This document shows positions 1-8,544 of a DNA stretch of 64,000 nt, in pieces. The position numbers were made by a program, and so were the translations under genes. Numbering within the stretch: the first letter of the stretch is position 1; each line of letters begins with the position of its first letter. Origin of the DNA: Gordonia zhenghanii (GTDB taxonomy: Bacteria > Actinomycetota > Actinomycetes > Mycobacteriales > Mycobacteriaceae); NCBI RefSeq assembly GCF_021738965.1, contig NZ_JAKKOQ010000014.1:124001-188000 (forward strand). Reading direction: 5' to 3'. The notes under the pieces were generated by a model. The model made no database searches. It had not been told where the DNA came from and was given only the letters and a program-made list of their open reading frames with translations.

Positions 1-191
1 TCAGTCACGTCCGAGCTCGTCACCCGCTCGTCGCCGCTGATCAGCGGCCGGACCGTCATGGTCCCCATCGTCACGATCACGACGACGGCGAAGACCACGA
101 GCGCCGCGGGCCACTTCCAGTGCCGGCGGATCCGAGTGGGGATCCGATGGCGGAGTCGGCGGCGCGGGGTCGACACGTCGCGCGACGCCAT
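1..191 (-). CDS. Membrane-anchored protein, 5' part only (possible CotH kinase-family protein)
   Basis: Only the first ~63 codons are inside the window; the frame runs off the left edge. The ATG overlaps the stop of the upstream DUF4956 gene (shared ATGA), so the two are translationally coupled. The visible protein has a basic N-terminus rich in Arg, then one hydrophobic segment at residues ~27-47, the layout of a signal anchor facing outward. No catalytic domain is visible. In other actinobacteria a CotH-kinase-family gene commonly sits beside DUF4956 and VTC genes, so that is the likely identity, but this rests on context alone. Confidence 0.6.
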   Translation of the reverse strand, partial: MASRDVSTPRRRLRHRIPTRIRRHWKWPAALVVFAVVVIVTMGTMTVRPLISGDERVTSSDVT

Positions 192-868
192 CACAGATCT
201 GTCTGGTCGTAACCGGTGAGAACTGTGACGCGTTGCCCGGAGTTGACCTCGTTCAGCGCCGACACCAGATCCCCCGATTTGCGGCCCTTCTTGAGTTGGG
301 CCGTGAAGTACATTTCGTTGAGCGCGCCTGCTCGTACCGATTCGGTGGACACGAGCTCGTGCTCGGAACAGAACTCGATCAGCACGTCCTCGATGCGCGC
401 GGCGTACGCCTGCTCCGGAGGGACCTGAACCTTGACGACCTGCCGCTGGACGTCGAGTTTGTACCAGTTCATCTTGCTCATCACGATGAGCACCAGGCAG
501 ATGGTCACCGTCGCCGCGATCGCCAGCACGTAGAAGCGTGTGCCGGTCGTCATGCCGACCGCCATCACCAGGAAGATGAATCCGACGTCGCGGGTCTCCT
601 TGATCGCGTTCCGGAATCGGACCACCGACAGGGCGCCGACGAGCGCGAACGCTCGAGCGATGTTCGAGCCGACCACGAGCATGATGAGGGCGATCACCAT
701 TCCGACCAGGACGAGCGTCTGCACGTACGACTGGCTGTACGACACGTTCTTGTGGGTGAAGCGGTAGACCCACCCGATCGTCGCCGAGAGGACGAACGAC
801 AGGGCGAGCGCCACGACGATGTCGAGGGTGCTGAACGTGCCGCTCAGATCTTGGAAGTCAAAGTTCAC
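191..868 (-). CDS. DUF4956 domain membrane protein
   Basis: 225 residues. Hydrophobic segments lie at about 17-35, 50-68, 72-85 and 95-130, followed by a soluble C-terminal domain of ~85 residues. The conserved stretch around GSNIARAFALVGALSVVRFR and the following TRDVGFIF is typical of DUF4956. GTG start with a GAGG element 6-7 bases upstream. It lies 40 bp after the VTC-domain gene and overlaps the next gene by four bases, so all three form one operon. The biochemical role is unknown. The fixed association with VTC polymerases suggests a membrane partner for polyphosphate or another phosphorylated product (inference). Confidence 0.85.
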   Translation of the reverse strand: MNFDFQDLSGTFSTLDIVVALALSFVLSATIGWVYRFTHKNVSYSQSYVQTLVLVGMVIALIMLVVGSNIARAFALVGALSVVRFRNAIKETRDVGFIFLVMAVGMTTGTRFYVLAIAATVTICLVLIVMSKMNWYKLDVQRQVVKVQVPPEQAYAARIEDVLIEFCSEHELVSTESVRAGALNEMYFTAQLKKGRKSGDLVSALNEVNSGQRVTVLTGYDQTDL

Positions 869-908
869 GAATTACCTCTGTGAGTTGTTGATTGTTCTGC
901 GCTGACCG

Positions 909-1829
909 CTAGGAAGCGGGAACGCTGGTGGCGTCCTCGAGGAGCTCTGAAGACACGACGGCGGACTCGCCGTCAGAGGCGATGAGTTCGGGAGGTCCGA
1001 GGATTGACCGTGGCGCCAGCCCGAACCCCTCTACGGACTGGCAGTACTTGGACACGCGGACCACCGACATGTTCAGTCGGGCAGTCAGATCGGTCGTCCA
1101 GTAGGGCACTCGCTCGTTGGCCTTCAGTTCGACGATCGCCAGGTGCGGCGGAATGATGAACCGGTTCTCCCCGCCCGACGCGAACGCGAAGTCTCGGTCC
1201 CTGCCGTGGACCTTGTGATCGATCGTCACTCGCAGACCGACGTCAGCATCCCGACCGATGAACGCTTCCCGCAGATAGCCGGTCGTCACGATCGGACGTA
1301 GGTCGAGGTCGCCGATGAGCATCGTGACCTCCTCGGCGAACGCTCGCTGCCGCGGGCTCCAGTCGAGGTCTTCCCCGTCGTGCAGCCACCGACATGCGTC
1401 TCCGTACGACAGCGCGATCCGCCTCTTCTGCGTGACCCGATTGACGCGCTGTTTGATCTCCACCTGAACCGGTGTGTCGGCAGTGCACTCGGACGGCGCA
1501 CCGTACAGACGCATTCGGAGTTTTCGACGGAACTTGAGGCCTTCGATCTTCTCCCAGTAGAAGCGCAGCGATTGCGTGTCGTAGTACAGCGAGGTCACCG
1601 GGTAGCCGCCGATCGGCGAGTACGGGTCGATGTCCATCTGTGTGGCGAGAGCCTCGCGCAACGCGGGCACATCCCATTCGTCGATCAAGTACTTGATCTC
1701 GTACCTGTTGAACGAGTGGAGTCTGCTGGCCGTAGCGAGGTATCCCGCCGACGCGTGTTCGTCTGCGCCGCCGCTCCCCGTTTCCTCGGGGTCCTTATGC
1801 GCGGTTCGCCGGAATCGGAAACGTGACAT
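909..1829 (-). CDS. VTC-domain protein (putative polyphosphate polymerase)
   Basis: 306 residues. The VTC fold belongs to the triphosphate tunnel family; the eukaryotic VTC4 catalytic domain makes polyphosphate from ATP. Visible landmarks are NRYEIKYLI near residue 41, SLYYDT near 90, RRKLRMRLYG near 105, the EIKQRVN strand near 128, and LAIVELKANERVPYW near 240. These alternating Lys/Arg/Glu strands line the tunnel in the family. No membrane segment, so it is cytosolic and probably recruited by the DUF4956 protein. It is the first visible gene of the operon and is divergent from the M20 gene across a 190-bp spacer. Confidence 0.85.
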   Translation of the reverse strand: MSRFRFRRTAHKDPEETGSGGADEHASAGYLATASRLHSFNRYEIKYLIDEWDVPALREALATQMDIDPYSPIGGYPVTSLYYDTQSLRFYWEKIEGLKFRRKLRMRLYGAPSECTADTPVQVEIKQRVNRVTQKRRIALSYGDACRWLHDGEDLDWSPRQRAFAEEVTMLIGDLDLRPIVTTGYLREAFIGRDADVGLRVTIDHKVHGRDRDFAFASGGENRFIIPPHLAIVELKANERVPYWTTDLTARLNMSVVRVSKYCQSVEGFGLAPRSILGPPELIASDGESAVVSSELLEDATSVPAS

Positions 1830-2019
1830 TGAGTCGCTGTCCTAAACTTGAGCTTACGAATTGCTGAACGGCCCTATGCAATCCGGTGAACCTGCCCGTT
1901 GGCGGGGACGAACCTACCAATCTCCTGTGAGTATCGGCCCGGACTTCCGCGTCGAGAAGGTCCCGGATGCCGAGCGTCAGGCGCACTCAGCGGCTGTCCA
2001 TCAGTGACACACTGGCGAT

Positions 2020-3273
2020 ATGGGCACAAACGCTGAACTGAGCACCGTCCTGACCGGCCTCTCCGACATCCGGGAGTGGCAGGAAGACTTCTACCGGAAT
2101 CTGCACCGCAACCCGGAGCTGTCGCATCAAGAGCACGACACCGCCGAAGCGATCGTGAAACGACTCGGCAACACCTCATTCGACGTGCACGACGGCGTCG
2201 GGGGCACCGGTGTCGTCGGCGTGCTGCGCAACGGTGAGGGCCCGACCGTCCTGCTCCGCGCCGACATGGACGCACTGCCCGTCCGCGAGGCCACCGACCT
2301 CCCGTACGCGAGCACCGAGTCGGTGATCGGCGACGGCGGCGAGGTCCCGGTGATGCACGCCTGCGGGCACGACGTCCACGTCGCGTGCCTCCTCGGCGCC
2401 GCACAACTCCTGTCCGACGGAGTCAGCGGCTGGAGCGGCACCGTCGTCCTGGTGTTCCAAACCGCCGAGGAGACCGGCGACGGTGCGCGCACCATGCTCG
2501 ACGACCGGCTCGCCGAACTCGTCGGCGACGTCGACGTCGCCTTCGCTCAGCACGTGCTCCCGGCGCCTGCCGGCCACGTCGGGACCAGAGTAGGTCCCGT
2601 GTTGTCCGCCGCGGACAGCATGCGGATCACCGTGTACGGCCGCGGCGGGCACGGGTCGATGCCCCAGGCGACGATCGACCCCGTCGTCCTCGCGGCGATG
2701 ATCGTCATCCGATTGCAGACCGTCGTCTCCCGCGAGATCTCGCCCGCCGAACCCGCCGTCCTGACCGTCGGACGCCTCACGGCGGGAAGCAAGAGCAACA
2801 TCATTCCCGACGAGGCGGTAATCGAACTGAATGTCCGCACCTATAGTTCCGCCGTCCGCGACACCGTCCTCGACGCGATCACACGGATCGTCGTAGCCGA
2901 GTGCCAGGCGTCGGGCTGCCCGAAGGACCCCGACTTCGAGCTGTTCGACCGGTTCCCCGCGACCGTCAATGACGCGGACGTCACGTCGAAGGTCACCGAG
3001 GCGTTCGACGCCTACTTCGGCGACAGTGCACGTCCGCTGCCCCTGCAGACTGCGAGCGAGGACTTCAGCGACATCCCGAACGCTCTCGGTGTGCCGTACA
3101 CCTACTGGGGAATCGGCGGCATCGATCCCGACGTGTACCGAGCGGCCGAGGAGGCGGGACGAGTGTCCGACGACATCCCGGTCAATCACTCGGCGACGTT
3201 CGCTCCCGTCGTCCAGCCGACCCTCGACACCGGTACCCAGGCCCTCGTCGTGGCGGCGCTGGCCTGGCTCTGA
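2020..3273 (+). CDS. M20 family amidohydrolase / peptidase
   Basis: 417 residues, usual for the M20D (aminoacylase/IAA-amino-acid hydrolase-like) family. Metal and catalytic motifs are intact: DMDALPV near residue 85, HACGHDVH near 115, and AEETGDGA near 150 with the paired glutamates. The GGHGSMPQ dimerisation-domain start lies near 208 and a late TASEDFSD motif near 345. The substrate class is N-acyl amino acids or related amides; the exact one cannot be read. No signal peptide, so cytosolic. It stops 6 bp before the DUF4185 gene, so the two are probably co-transcribed. Confidence 0.9.
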   Translation: MGTNAELSTVLTGLSDIREWQEDFYRNLHRNPELSHQEHDTAEAIVKRLGNTSFDVHDGVGGTGVVGVLRNGEGPTVLLRADMDALPVREATDLPYASTESVIGDGGEVPVMHACGHDVHVACLLGAAQLLSDGVSGWSGTVVLVFQTAEETGDGARTMLDDRLAELVGDVDVAFAQHVLPAPAGHVGTRVGPVLSAADSMRITVYGRGGHGSMPQATIDPVVLAAMIVIRLQTVVSREISPAEPAVLTVGRLTAGSKSNIIPDEAVIELNVRTYSSAVRDTVLDAITRIVVAECQASGCPKDPDFELFDRFPATVNDADVTSKVTEAFDAYFGDSARPLPLQTASEDFSDIPNALGVPYTYWGIGGIDPDVYRAAEEAGRVSDDIPVNHSATFAPVVQPTLDTGTQALVVAALAWL

Positions 3274-3279
3274 CCCGTT

Positions 3280-4491
3280 ATGTGGTTCAAGAGCCAGGAG
3301 CAACCCGACAGCGGAGGAATGAAGGTCGGCGACCTGACGGGCCCACACCTGTCCATGCAGTTCGGAGTCGGCGCGGCTGACCTCGGCGCCATGGTGCAAG
3401 CGCCGAACGGCGACATCGTCGCGGTCTTCGGCGACACCTATCGAGACGCTCGTGCCGGATCGCCCGACTGGCGGTCCCCGGTTATCCTCATCGGTGCGCG
3501 CGATGAGAACGGACGCATTCAGTGGGATCGTGCGGGCGGGCCGGACCCTGCATATGCTCGCCAACTCTGGCCGTACATCCACGACTCTCCGCCCTGGCGG
3601 CACGGCGGCTTCTCCACCGTGATCCCGAGCGACATCCTGCGCGTCGGCGACGATCTCTTCCTGCACGTCATGGTGATCCAGGGTTTCCCCGCCGTGAAAT
3701 GGACGGAGATCTGGCGGTCGTCAGACAGCGGCGTCACCTGGGGCCACATGGGTCCGGGCGCGACGTTCGCCACCGACCTGCACGGCGGTCTCGCGCAGTC
3801 GTGGACCTGGGATTACAACCCTGACGACGGTTGGGTCTACGTGATCTCCACAGCGTTCCAGTCGGGCTCGGGGATGATCCTGCGTGCCGTCCCGCCCGCC
3901 GGTATCGGCGACCGCAACGCGTACGTCGGCTGGGGGCTGCGCGACGGTCAGTGGGGCTGGGGCGCCGAGCCCACGGTCATCACACCCGAAGGCGAGTCGT
4001 GGCGCGAGACGACGTTCCGTCGACTCGCCGACGGCGCCCGCGTCGGGTGGGTCCTCGGCGGCTACTGCATCTCCGACCGCGGACTCTCCTACCGCGTGCT
4101 CGACAGCCCGCTGGACGACCTGCACCAGCGCACCAAGACCACGCCGATCGCCACGATCATGGACTGGTCGAGCGAAGACCACCCGGCGGGCCGAGTGGCG
4201 CAGGCATACGGCGGCTACGTCGTTCCCGGCTCACGCCTCGACGTCCCCGACGGCGTCGGACTGTCGGTATCGCAGTGGAACACCAAGACCCACTGGCCCT
4301 ACCGCGTCATGCAGTTCGCGACGACGCTCAGCTCACCAAGCCGCACAGCGACCGCGGATTCTGTTCTCGCCCAACGTCTCCCACAGTGGATCATTGCGCT
4401 GGACGCAGCGGCCGACGGCACCGTGGCTCCACACGAGGTCGCGGAGGCGCGTGCCGCACTCGACCGGTTGCGGCGGGCCCTCGAGGGGTGA
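3280..4491 (+). CDS. DUF4185 domain-containing protein
   Basis: 403 residues. The N-terminal VGDLTGPHLSMQFGVGAADLG followed by FGDTYRD, the W-rich central repeats and TVIPSDI resemble the five-bladed, glycosidase-like fold of DUF4185 proteins. There is no evident signal peptide or membrane span, although many family members are secreted. The chosen ATG has no Shine-Dalgarno but sits 6 bp after the amidohydrolase stop, which favours coupling. An alternative ATG at 3319 sits directly behind GGAGGA, too close for a normal ribosome site. The C-terminal ~45 residues look helical and lie outside the domain. Function unknown; a glycan-binding or hydrolytic role is only a guess. Confidence 0.8.
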   Translation: MWFKSQEQPDSGGMKVGDLTGPHLSMQFGVGAADLGAMVQAPNGDIVAVFGDTYRDARAGSPDWRSPVILIGARDENGRIQWDRAGGPDPAYARQLWPYIHDSPPWRHGGFSTVIPSDILRVGDDLFLHVMVIQGFPAVKWTEIWRSSDSGVTWGHMGPGATFATDLHGGLAQSWTWDYNPDDGWVYVISTAFQSGSGMILRAVPPAGIGDRNAYVGWGLRDGQWGWGAEPTVITPEGESWRETTFRRLADGARVGWVLGGYCISDRGLSYRVLDSPLDDLHQRTKTTPIATIMDWSSEDHPAGRVAQAYGGYVVPGSRLDVPDGVGLSVSQWNTKTHWPYRVMQFATTLSSPSRTATADSVLAQRLPQWIIALDAAADGTVAPHEVAEARAALDRLRRALEG

Positions 4492-4529
4492 GCCGAGGCG
4501 TAGATCAGTCCGATGCCTGGAGCGAGCGT

Positions 4530-5618
4530 TCAGTGGCTGTCAAGGCCGACGCCGACGAAATCTCCGCCTGCTGCGATAGCGAGGTCCGCGCCGAGAGCGG
4601 CGGACGGGGTGTGCGCGCCGATTATCCCCTTGCCTGCCGCTAGCTGCAGAGCGGTCTGCGCGGATACGGCGGCGGTGAAGTCCATTGCGTCGTCGGCCCG
4701 CAGCCAGCCTTCACGGGCAGCGCCGTCGGACCAAGCGATCACGGCGTGACCCCAGGTGTGAGGGCGAGGGCGAGGCGCCGCTTTCCCTGTCATCTTCGAC
4801 ATCCGTTCGACAACGAAGTTCCGCACGACCGGGATCCGCAAGATCGCTGACAGCAGTGGCAGAGCCGCGCGAACGGCAAGCGAGGCGGGAACGAGGCCGG
4901 AGGTCGCCGCCACCGAAGGGGCTCCACTCACCCGGTGCGCGGCGATGAGCTCACCGGAGGGGACTTCGACCGATGCCAGGCGCTCGCCGTCGGGCAAGGT
5001 CAGTTGATGCACGTCTCCGCCGAGACGAGTCTTCACCAACCGGCCGTCGTCGAAGCGGCGGCCACCCATCGCGAGGACATCCACGATGCCGGTGACGAGC
5101 GAAGCGCCGAACAGCCCTTCGTCGACGGCGGTCGAGGCGACAGCGTCCACACGGACCCGGCTCGGCACGGGACGGTCCTCGCACAGGCGAGCCACGATCG
5201 CCTCGGTGCCGACGACGCCGAACCCCGCGCCGGTCACCAGGGTGCTGCCGGCGGAGACCGCCTCGTCGTGCAGGGAAAACAGGCGTTGAAAGGCGATCGG
5301 GTCATTGGCCTGGTCGACATAGTGGCCGCCCGGCATGCACGCGCGTGCGAGCAGTACGGAGCTCTCGGCGTAGTTCCCGATTGTGTTGACGACCACGGCA
5401 GGCCGTTGCTGGGTGATCTCGACTGCCATGGCTTCGGGACCGGATGCAACGACGGTCTTCGAGTCGGTCGTCAACCCGAGGTCGGCTGCGGCTTTGCGAA
5501 GGCGATCGGCGTTGCGCCCCACCAATACTGGAACGTCTCCGGCTGCCACAATCTGTCGAGCGACCGCCTGGCCGACCCGACCGGTGGCGCCCAGAATCCA
5601 GATTTCGTTTTGTGTCAT
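4530..5618 (-). CDS. Saccharopine dehydrogenase-like NAD(P)-binding oxidoreductase
   Basis: 362 residues. The N-terminal Rossmann motif is GATGRVGQAVA near residue 10, with an Arg-rich second strand (GRNADRLRKAA) suggesting NADP. The middle (GHYVDQAND, TGAGFGVVGTEA) matches the saccharopine dehydrogenase-like fold also seen in actinobacterial trans-acting enoyl reductases. Start ATG has AGGAG 10 bases upstream. It is divergent from the TetR gene at 5710 and shares a spacer with two inverted-repeat operators, so it is very probably that regulator's target. The substrate is not evident. Confidence 0.8.
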   Translation of the reverse strand: MTQNEIWILGATGRVGQAVARQIVAAGDVPVLVGRNADRLRKAAADLGLTTDSKTVVASGPEAMAVEITQQRPAVVVNTIGNYAESSVLLARACMPGGHYVDQANDPIAFQRLFSLHDEAVSAGSTLVTGAGFGVVGTEAIVARLCEDRPVPSRVRVDAVASTAVDEGLFGASLVTGIVDVLAMGGRRFDDGRLVKTRLGGDVHQLTLPDGERLASVEVPSGELIAAHRVSGAPSVAATSGLVPASLAVRAALPLLSAILRIPVVRNFVVERMSKMTGKAAPRPRPHTWGHAVIAWSDGAAREGWLRADDAMDFTAAVSAQTALQLAAGKGIIGAHTPSAALGADLAIAAGGDFVGVGLDSH

Positions 5619-5636
5619 GGCTCGTCAACTCCTTGC

Positions 5637-5690
5637 GATGTCTCACTGTGTCATCACTAAGATAGCACGGTGATGTCTCTATGAGACATC
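5637..5690. promoter_or_regulatory. Paired TetR-type operators in divergent promoter
   Basis: 5672-5690 is a perfect inverted repeat with arms GATGTCTC and GAGACATC around TAT. 5637-5655 repeats the first arm exactly and has GTGTCATC as a second arm with two mismatches. The two centres are ~35 bp apart. The pair fills the 91-bp spacer between the oxidoreductase and TetR genes, the classical arrangement for self-repression plus control of the divergent gene. Confidence 0.75.
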
Positions 5691-5709
5691 CCTTGGGTAG
5701 ACTGCTGGC

Positions 5710-6276
5710 ATGGCACGTTGGGACGCTGGAGCTCCGGAACGCCTCCGCACGGCGGCACTGGACCTGTTCGCGGAGCACGGCTACGACGCCGTGACGGTGA
5801 CGCAGATCGCCGAGCGGGCGGGCCTGACCCGTCGAACTTTCCACCGGTACTTCTCGGACAAGCGGGAGATACTCTTCGCTGGCTCCGAGCGGCTTCCGCC
5901 CGCCGTGGCCGAGGCGGTTCTCACCGCTGCTCGCGGACTTCCACCGTTGCAGGCCGCGCTGTCGGCCCTGCGTGAGGTCGGTGCGGAGGTCAGCGAGACT
6001 GTCACCGATTCCGGACAGCGCAGAGCGCTCATCGAGTCCAGCTCGGAACTCGCCGAACGCGAACGCAGCAAGTTGGCCGAGGTCACCACCGCGCTGCAGA
6101 GTGCCCTAGAACAGCGCGGCGCCGCACCGGCCGAGGCACACTTCGCCGCACGCGTCGCCTCGCTGGTCTCCGAGGAGGCGTTTGGACGTTGGACCCGCGG
6201 AGAGGACCCCTTCTACAAGTGTTTCGATGGTGCCGAGGCGGCACTTCACGCGGTTCTGACCACTGCGAACAACTAA
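5710..6276 (+). CDS. TetR family transcriptional regulator
   Basis: 188 residues. N-terminal helix-turn-helix at residues ~10-55 (LDLFAEHGYDAVTVTQIAERAGLTRRTFHRYFSDKRE pattern, recognised by the AG.T..T.YR.F.DK signature). The C-terminal ligand domain is helical and unremarkable. It is divergent from the saccharopine dehydrogenase-like gene, and the spacer holds two palindromic sites it most likely binds. The ligand is unknown. Confidence 0.9.
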   Translation: MARWDAGAPERLRTAALDLFAEHGYDAVTVTQIAERAGLTRRTFHRYFSDKREILFAGSERLPPAVAEAVLTAARGLPPLQAALSALREVGAEVSETVTDSGQRRALIESSSELAERERSKLAEVTTALQSALEQRGAAPAEAHFAARVASLVSEEAFGRWTRGEDPFYKCFDGAEAALHAVLTTANN

Positions 6277-6430
6277 ACCTTCACACGCAGATCCGTGGTG
6301 TCGGGATCCGGCATACCGCAACGTCTCTGGCGATCGCTGCCAGCGCGACCGTGACAGGCTACGAATCACCTTTTCCGCGTGCGACGAACGTGCTCGAGAT
6401 CTGCGCACAAAACAAGACAGCGCCCACTCG

Positions 6431-7573
6431 TCAGGGATTCCAGTCCTGCATCCGCACTGACGCGGCCGATGCCGCTGCAGACGGGATCAGGCGCATTCCT
6501 ATGTCACGGACGGTTGCGGCGGTACCGGATGCTTGCATGACGCGACCTAGAAGTCTGGCCTGCCGCGCGACGGTCTGGCTGCGGGGACGTCGCGCAGCGT
6601 CGTAGCGGTGGAGTGCTGCGTCGATCCGGATGCCGCGCGGGTCGGCGATGATCGGACGTAGGCATCGGGCCAGTACCGCCGCATCCTCGAGTCCCTGGTT
6701 GGCGCCCTGTCCGAGGTCCGGTGTCATCGCATGTGCGGCGTCGCCGATGAGGACTCTGCGGCCGTCGACGTAGCTGCCCAGGCGGCCGTGCAGGTACTCG
6801 ATCGGTAAGTACGAGATCGCGTCGTCGTCGGTGGCGTCAAGGAGTTCCGAGATCGGATCGTGCCAGGTGCCGAACTCCATGCGCAATACCTCCAGTCCCG
6901 GCCGCGTCGACTCAGGCCCGGTCAGGCAGGCGAACCAGTAGACACGGCCGTCGCGAAGCGGCGCGATACCGAATCGCCGACCCGCGCCGACTGTCTCCCC
7001 GCCGTCGTGGATCGGAACCGGTCGCGACGTGATGCCGCGCCAGGCGCCGTATCCCGCGTAGCGCGGGGAGACCGGGTCAGACCATCCCGCCCGCACTCGG
7101 CTGCGCAGGCCATCGGCACCGATCACGATGTCGAACCCTCCGAAACGAACGCCGTCAGTCAGGTCCACGCCGGTATCGTCGGCCGACTCGACGCGCATGC
7201 CAGTGCAGACCGTCACACCCGAGCACGCCGCCCGTAGCGCCGTGTGGAGTTCGGTTCGGTCGACGATCCGGAGGTGCGCAGTGACTTCGTCGGTGAACAC
7301 GGTCAGCCACCGTCCGTCATGGCGTCGTGTTCCATTCGTACCGCGCGGCGGATGCGGCGAGGTGATCGCGGCGATGTGCTGATCGAGTCCGAGCGCATCC
7401 AATGCGCGGAAGCCGTTGCCGAACAACGACAATCCCGATCCAGCTGCAGTGAACCCGCTGGCCTGTTCCAGGACGGTGACGTCCGCGCCGCCCCGATGCA
7501 GAGAACTCGCGAGGGCGAGCCCACTTATGCCGCCACCGACGACAAGCACTGTAAGCGAGTTGCTTCTCCGCAT
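6431..7573 (-). CDS. FAD-dependent aromatic hydroxylase-type monooxygenase
   Basis: 380 residues, class A flavoprotein monooxygenase (PHBH fold). FAD-binding GGGISGLALA near residue 13, the DG motif in VIGADGLRSRVR near 150, and the second FAD motif GDAAHAMTPDLGQGANQGLEDA near 270 are all present, so it looks active. Such enzymes hydroxylate aromatic or quinoid substrates with NAD(P)H and O2. No Shine-Dalgarno precedes the ATG at 7573, which lies inside a palindrome, so the message may be leaderless; a GTG eight codons in is an alternative start. Divergent from the TetR gene. Confidence 0.85.
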   Translation of the reverse strand: MRRSNSLTVLVVGGGISGLALASSLHRGGADVTVLEQASGFTAAGSGLSLFGNGFRALDALGLDQHIAAITSPHPPRGTNGTRRHDGRWLTVFTDEVTAHLRIVDRTELHTALRAACSGVTVCTGMRVESADDTGVDLTDGVRFGGFDIVIGADGLRSRVRAGWSDPVSPRYAGYGAWRGITSRPVPIHDGGETVGAGRRFGIAPLRDGRVYWFACLTGPESTRPGLEVLRMEFGTWHDPISELLDATDDDAISYLPIEYLHGRLGSYVDGRRVLIGDAAHAMTPDLGQGANQGLEDAAVLARCLRPIIADPRGIRIDAALHRYDAARRPRSQTVARQARLLGRVMQASGTAATVRDIGMRLIPSAAASAASVRMQDWNP

Positions 7574-7614
7574 GGAGAAGACGCTAGCACGGTATCTTCA
7601 CCACGTGGAGAAGA
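7563..7614. promoter_or_regulatory. Two palindromic operators overlapping both divergent starts
   Basis: 7563-7580 has perfect arms CTTCTCC and GGAGAAG around GCAT. 7595-7614 is a 20-bp palindrome centred on CACGTG with one mismatched pair and the same CTTC..CC / GG.GAAG arms. Centres are 33 bp apart, about three helical turns. The first site covers the ATG of the monooxygenase gene; the second covers the likely GTG of the TetR gene, so binding would block both start regions. Confidence 0.75.
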
Positions 7615-8102
7615 CGACGCGCGAACGGTTACTAGACGCCGGGCTCATCCTGCTCGGACGCCAGGGGTTCCGAACATGGTCGACCCGCGCTGCCGAGGAC
7701 CTTGCCGGTATGCCACACGGCAGCGCTCGTCATCACTTCATCAATCAACGCGGCATGATCGGCGCGATGGTTCAACACCTCGTCGAGCTCGACCTTCCGC
7801 GCGAGGGTGAAACGCCGACCGACCAGATCCGGCGGTGGCTCAGCACAGACGCCGAGTGCACCCGCGCTCGTTACGAACTGGTCGCCGCGTCGATGCACGA
7901 CGACGACCTCGCGGCTGACCTCGTCCTCGGACGAGACCGTTTCGTCGAATCCCTCGTCGGACTGGGCATGGATTCCACGGACGCACGCGAGGTCGTGTCA
8001 GCGCTCGACGGTCACGTGCTCGACGCCGTCCTGCGCCGCCGCGACGCCGCAACTGCCGCCGCCGATGTCGACCGCATTATCGGCCGATTCTTCAAGCACT
8101 GA
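7605..8102 (+). CDS. TetR family transcriptional regulator
   Basis: 165 residues from the GTG at 7605. An in-frame ATG at 7572 would add 11 residues; neither start has a ribosome site. The N-terminus (RERLLDAGLILLGRQGF, then SARHHFINQRG) is a TetR helix-turn-helix in which the usual YYYF is HHFI, as in the YxAF/LmrA-type subgroup. The C-terminus is helical. Divergent from the flavin monooxygenase, with two operator palindromes in between. Probably an autorepressor that also controls the monooxygenase. Confidence 0.85.
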   Translation: MEKTTRERLLDAGLILLGRQGFRTWSTRAAEDLAGMPHGSARHHFINQRGMIGAMVQHLVELDLPREGETPTDQIRRWLSTDAECTRARYELVAASMHDDDLAADLVLGRDRFVESLVGLGMDSTDAREVVSALDGHVLDAVLRRRDAATAAADVDRIIGRFFKH

Positions 8103-8245
8103 TCACCCGAGGTGATTGCAGGCCAGGCGCGCCGGGGCGACGCTCCTCACCCGGGTGAGACTGTCCGTGTGACCCCGCATGTTCGCTTAACTGCTGGGGC
8201 GGGTCAGTCACTCGCATACGAATGCGGTGAGCCCGCCAGCGCATG

Positions 8246-8544
8246 TCAGGAGGCGAAGAATCCGTGCTGGTGGGCGGTCTCGATCAGGTCGAGTTTCGAT
8301 TCGTGCGAAACTCGGTCTCGGCCATGAACGATCGACCGGATTCGATCAACGCGTTGCGGGTGGCGGTGGCGATTGTCGCGACCTCGTACGAGTCCGGTTC
8401 GGGTGATTCGGGCCAGCGTGCGCGAGCGATCACGCCTGCGTTGCCGAACACCGATCGGGGAAGCATCGGCTGCACGTGGTGTTCGATGAGCGAGTTTTCA
8501 CCTGCCCCGTTACATCCGACGATGAGGTCGAGACGTGCGCTCAC
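8246..8544 (-). pseudogene. Decayed zeta-toxin family kinase gene
   Basis: The intact frame (8284-8544, 86 codons) begins like a zeta toxin / UDP-GlcNAc kinase: a P-loop near residue 8, then SVFGNAGVIA, then GRSFMAETEF. Two lesions are visible. The P-loop reads GCNGAGENS where the family has GxNGAGKST, so the ATP-binding Lys is Glu. A single missing base near 8306-8311 shifts the frame: restoring it gives SHESKLDLIETAHQHGFF, which is the family continuation, ending at a stop at 8246. The remaining ~100 residues of a normal toxin are absent. Start overlaps the antitoxin stop (ATGA). Confidence 0.75.

Noticed and set aside
2176..3666. 496-codon open frame antisense to the amidohydrolase and DUF4185 genes
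   Set aside because: It crosses two real genes and has the composition of a complementary frame.
7416..7604. Longer N-terminus for the TetR protein at 7605-8102
   Set aside because: The extra residues lie antisense within the monooxygenase gene and show no TetR similarity.
8103..8245. Gene in the gap after the TetR gene
   Set aside because: Short open frames here have no ribosome site or motif; I see only unassigned sequence next to the toxin remnant.
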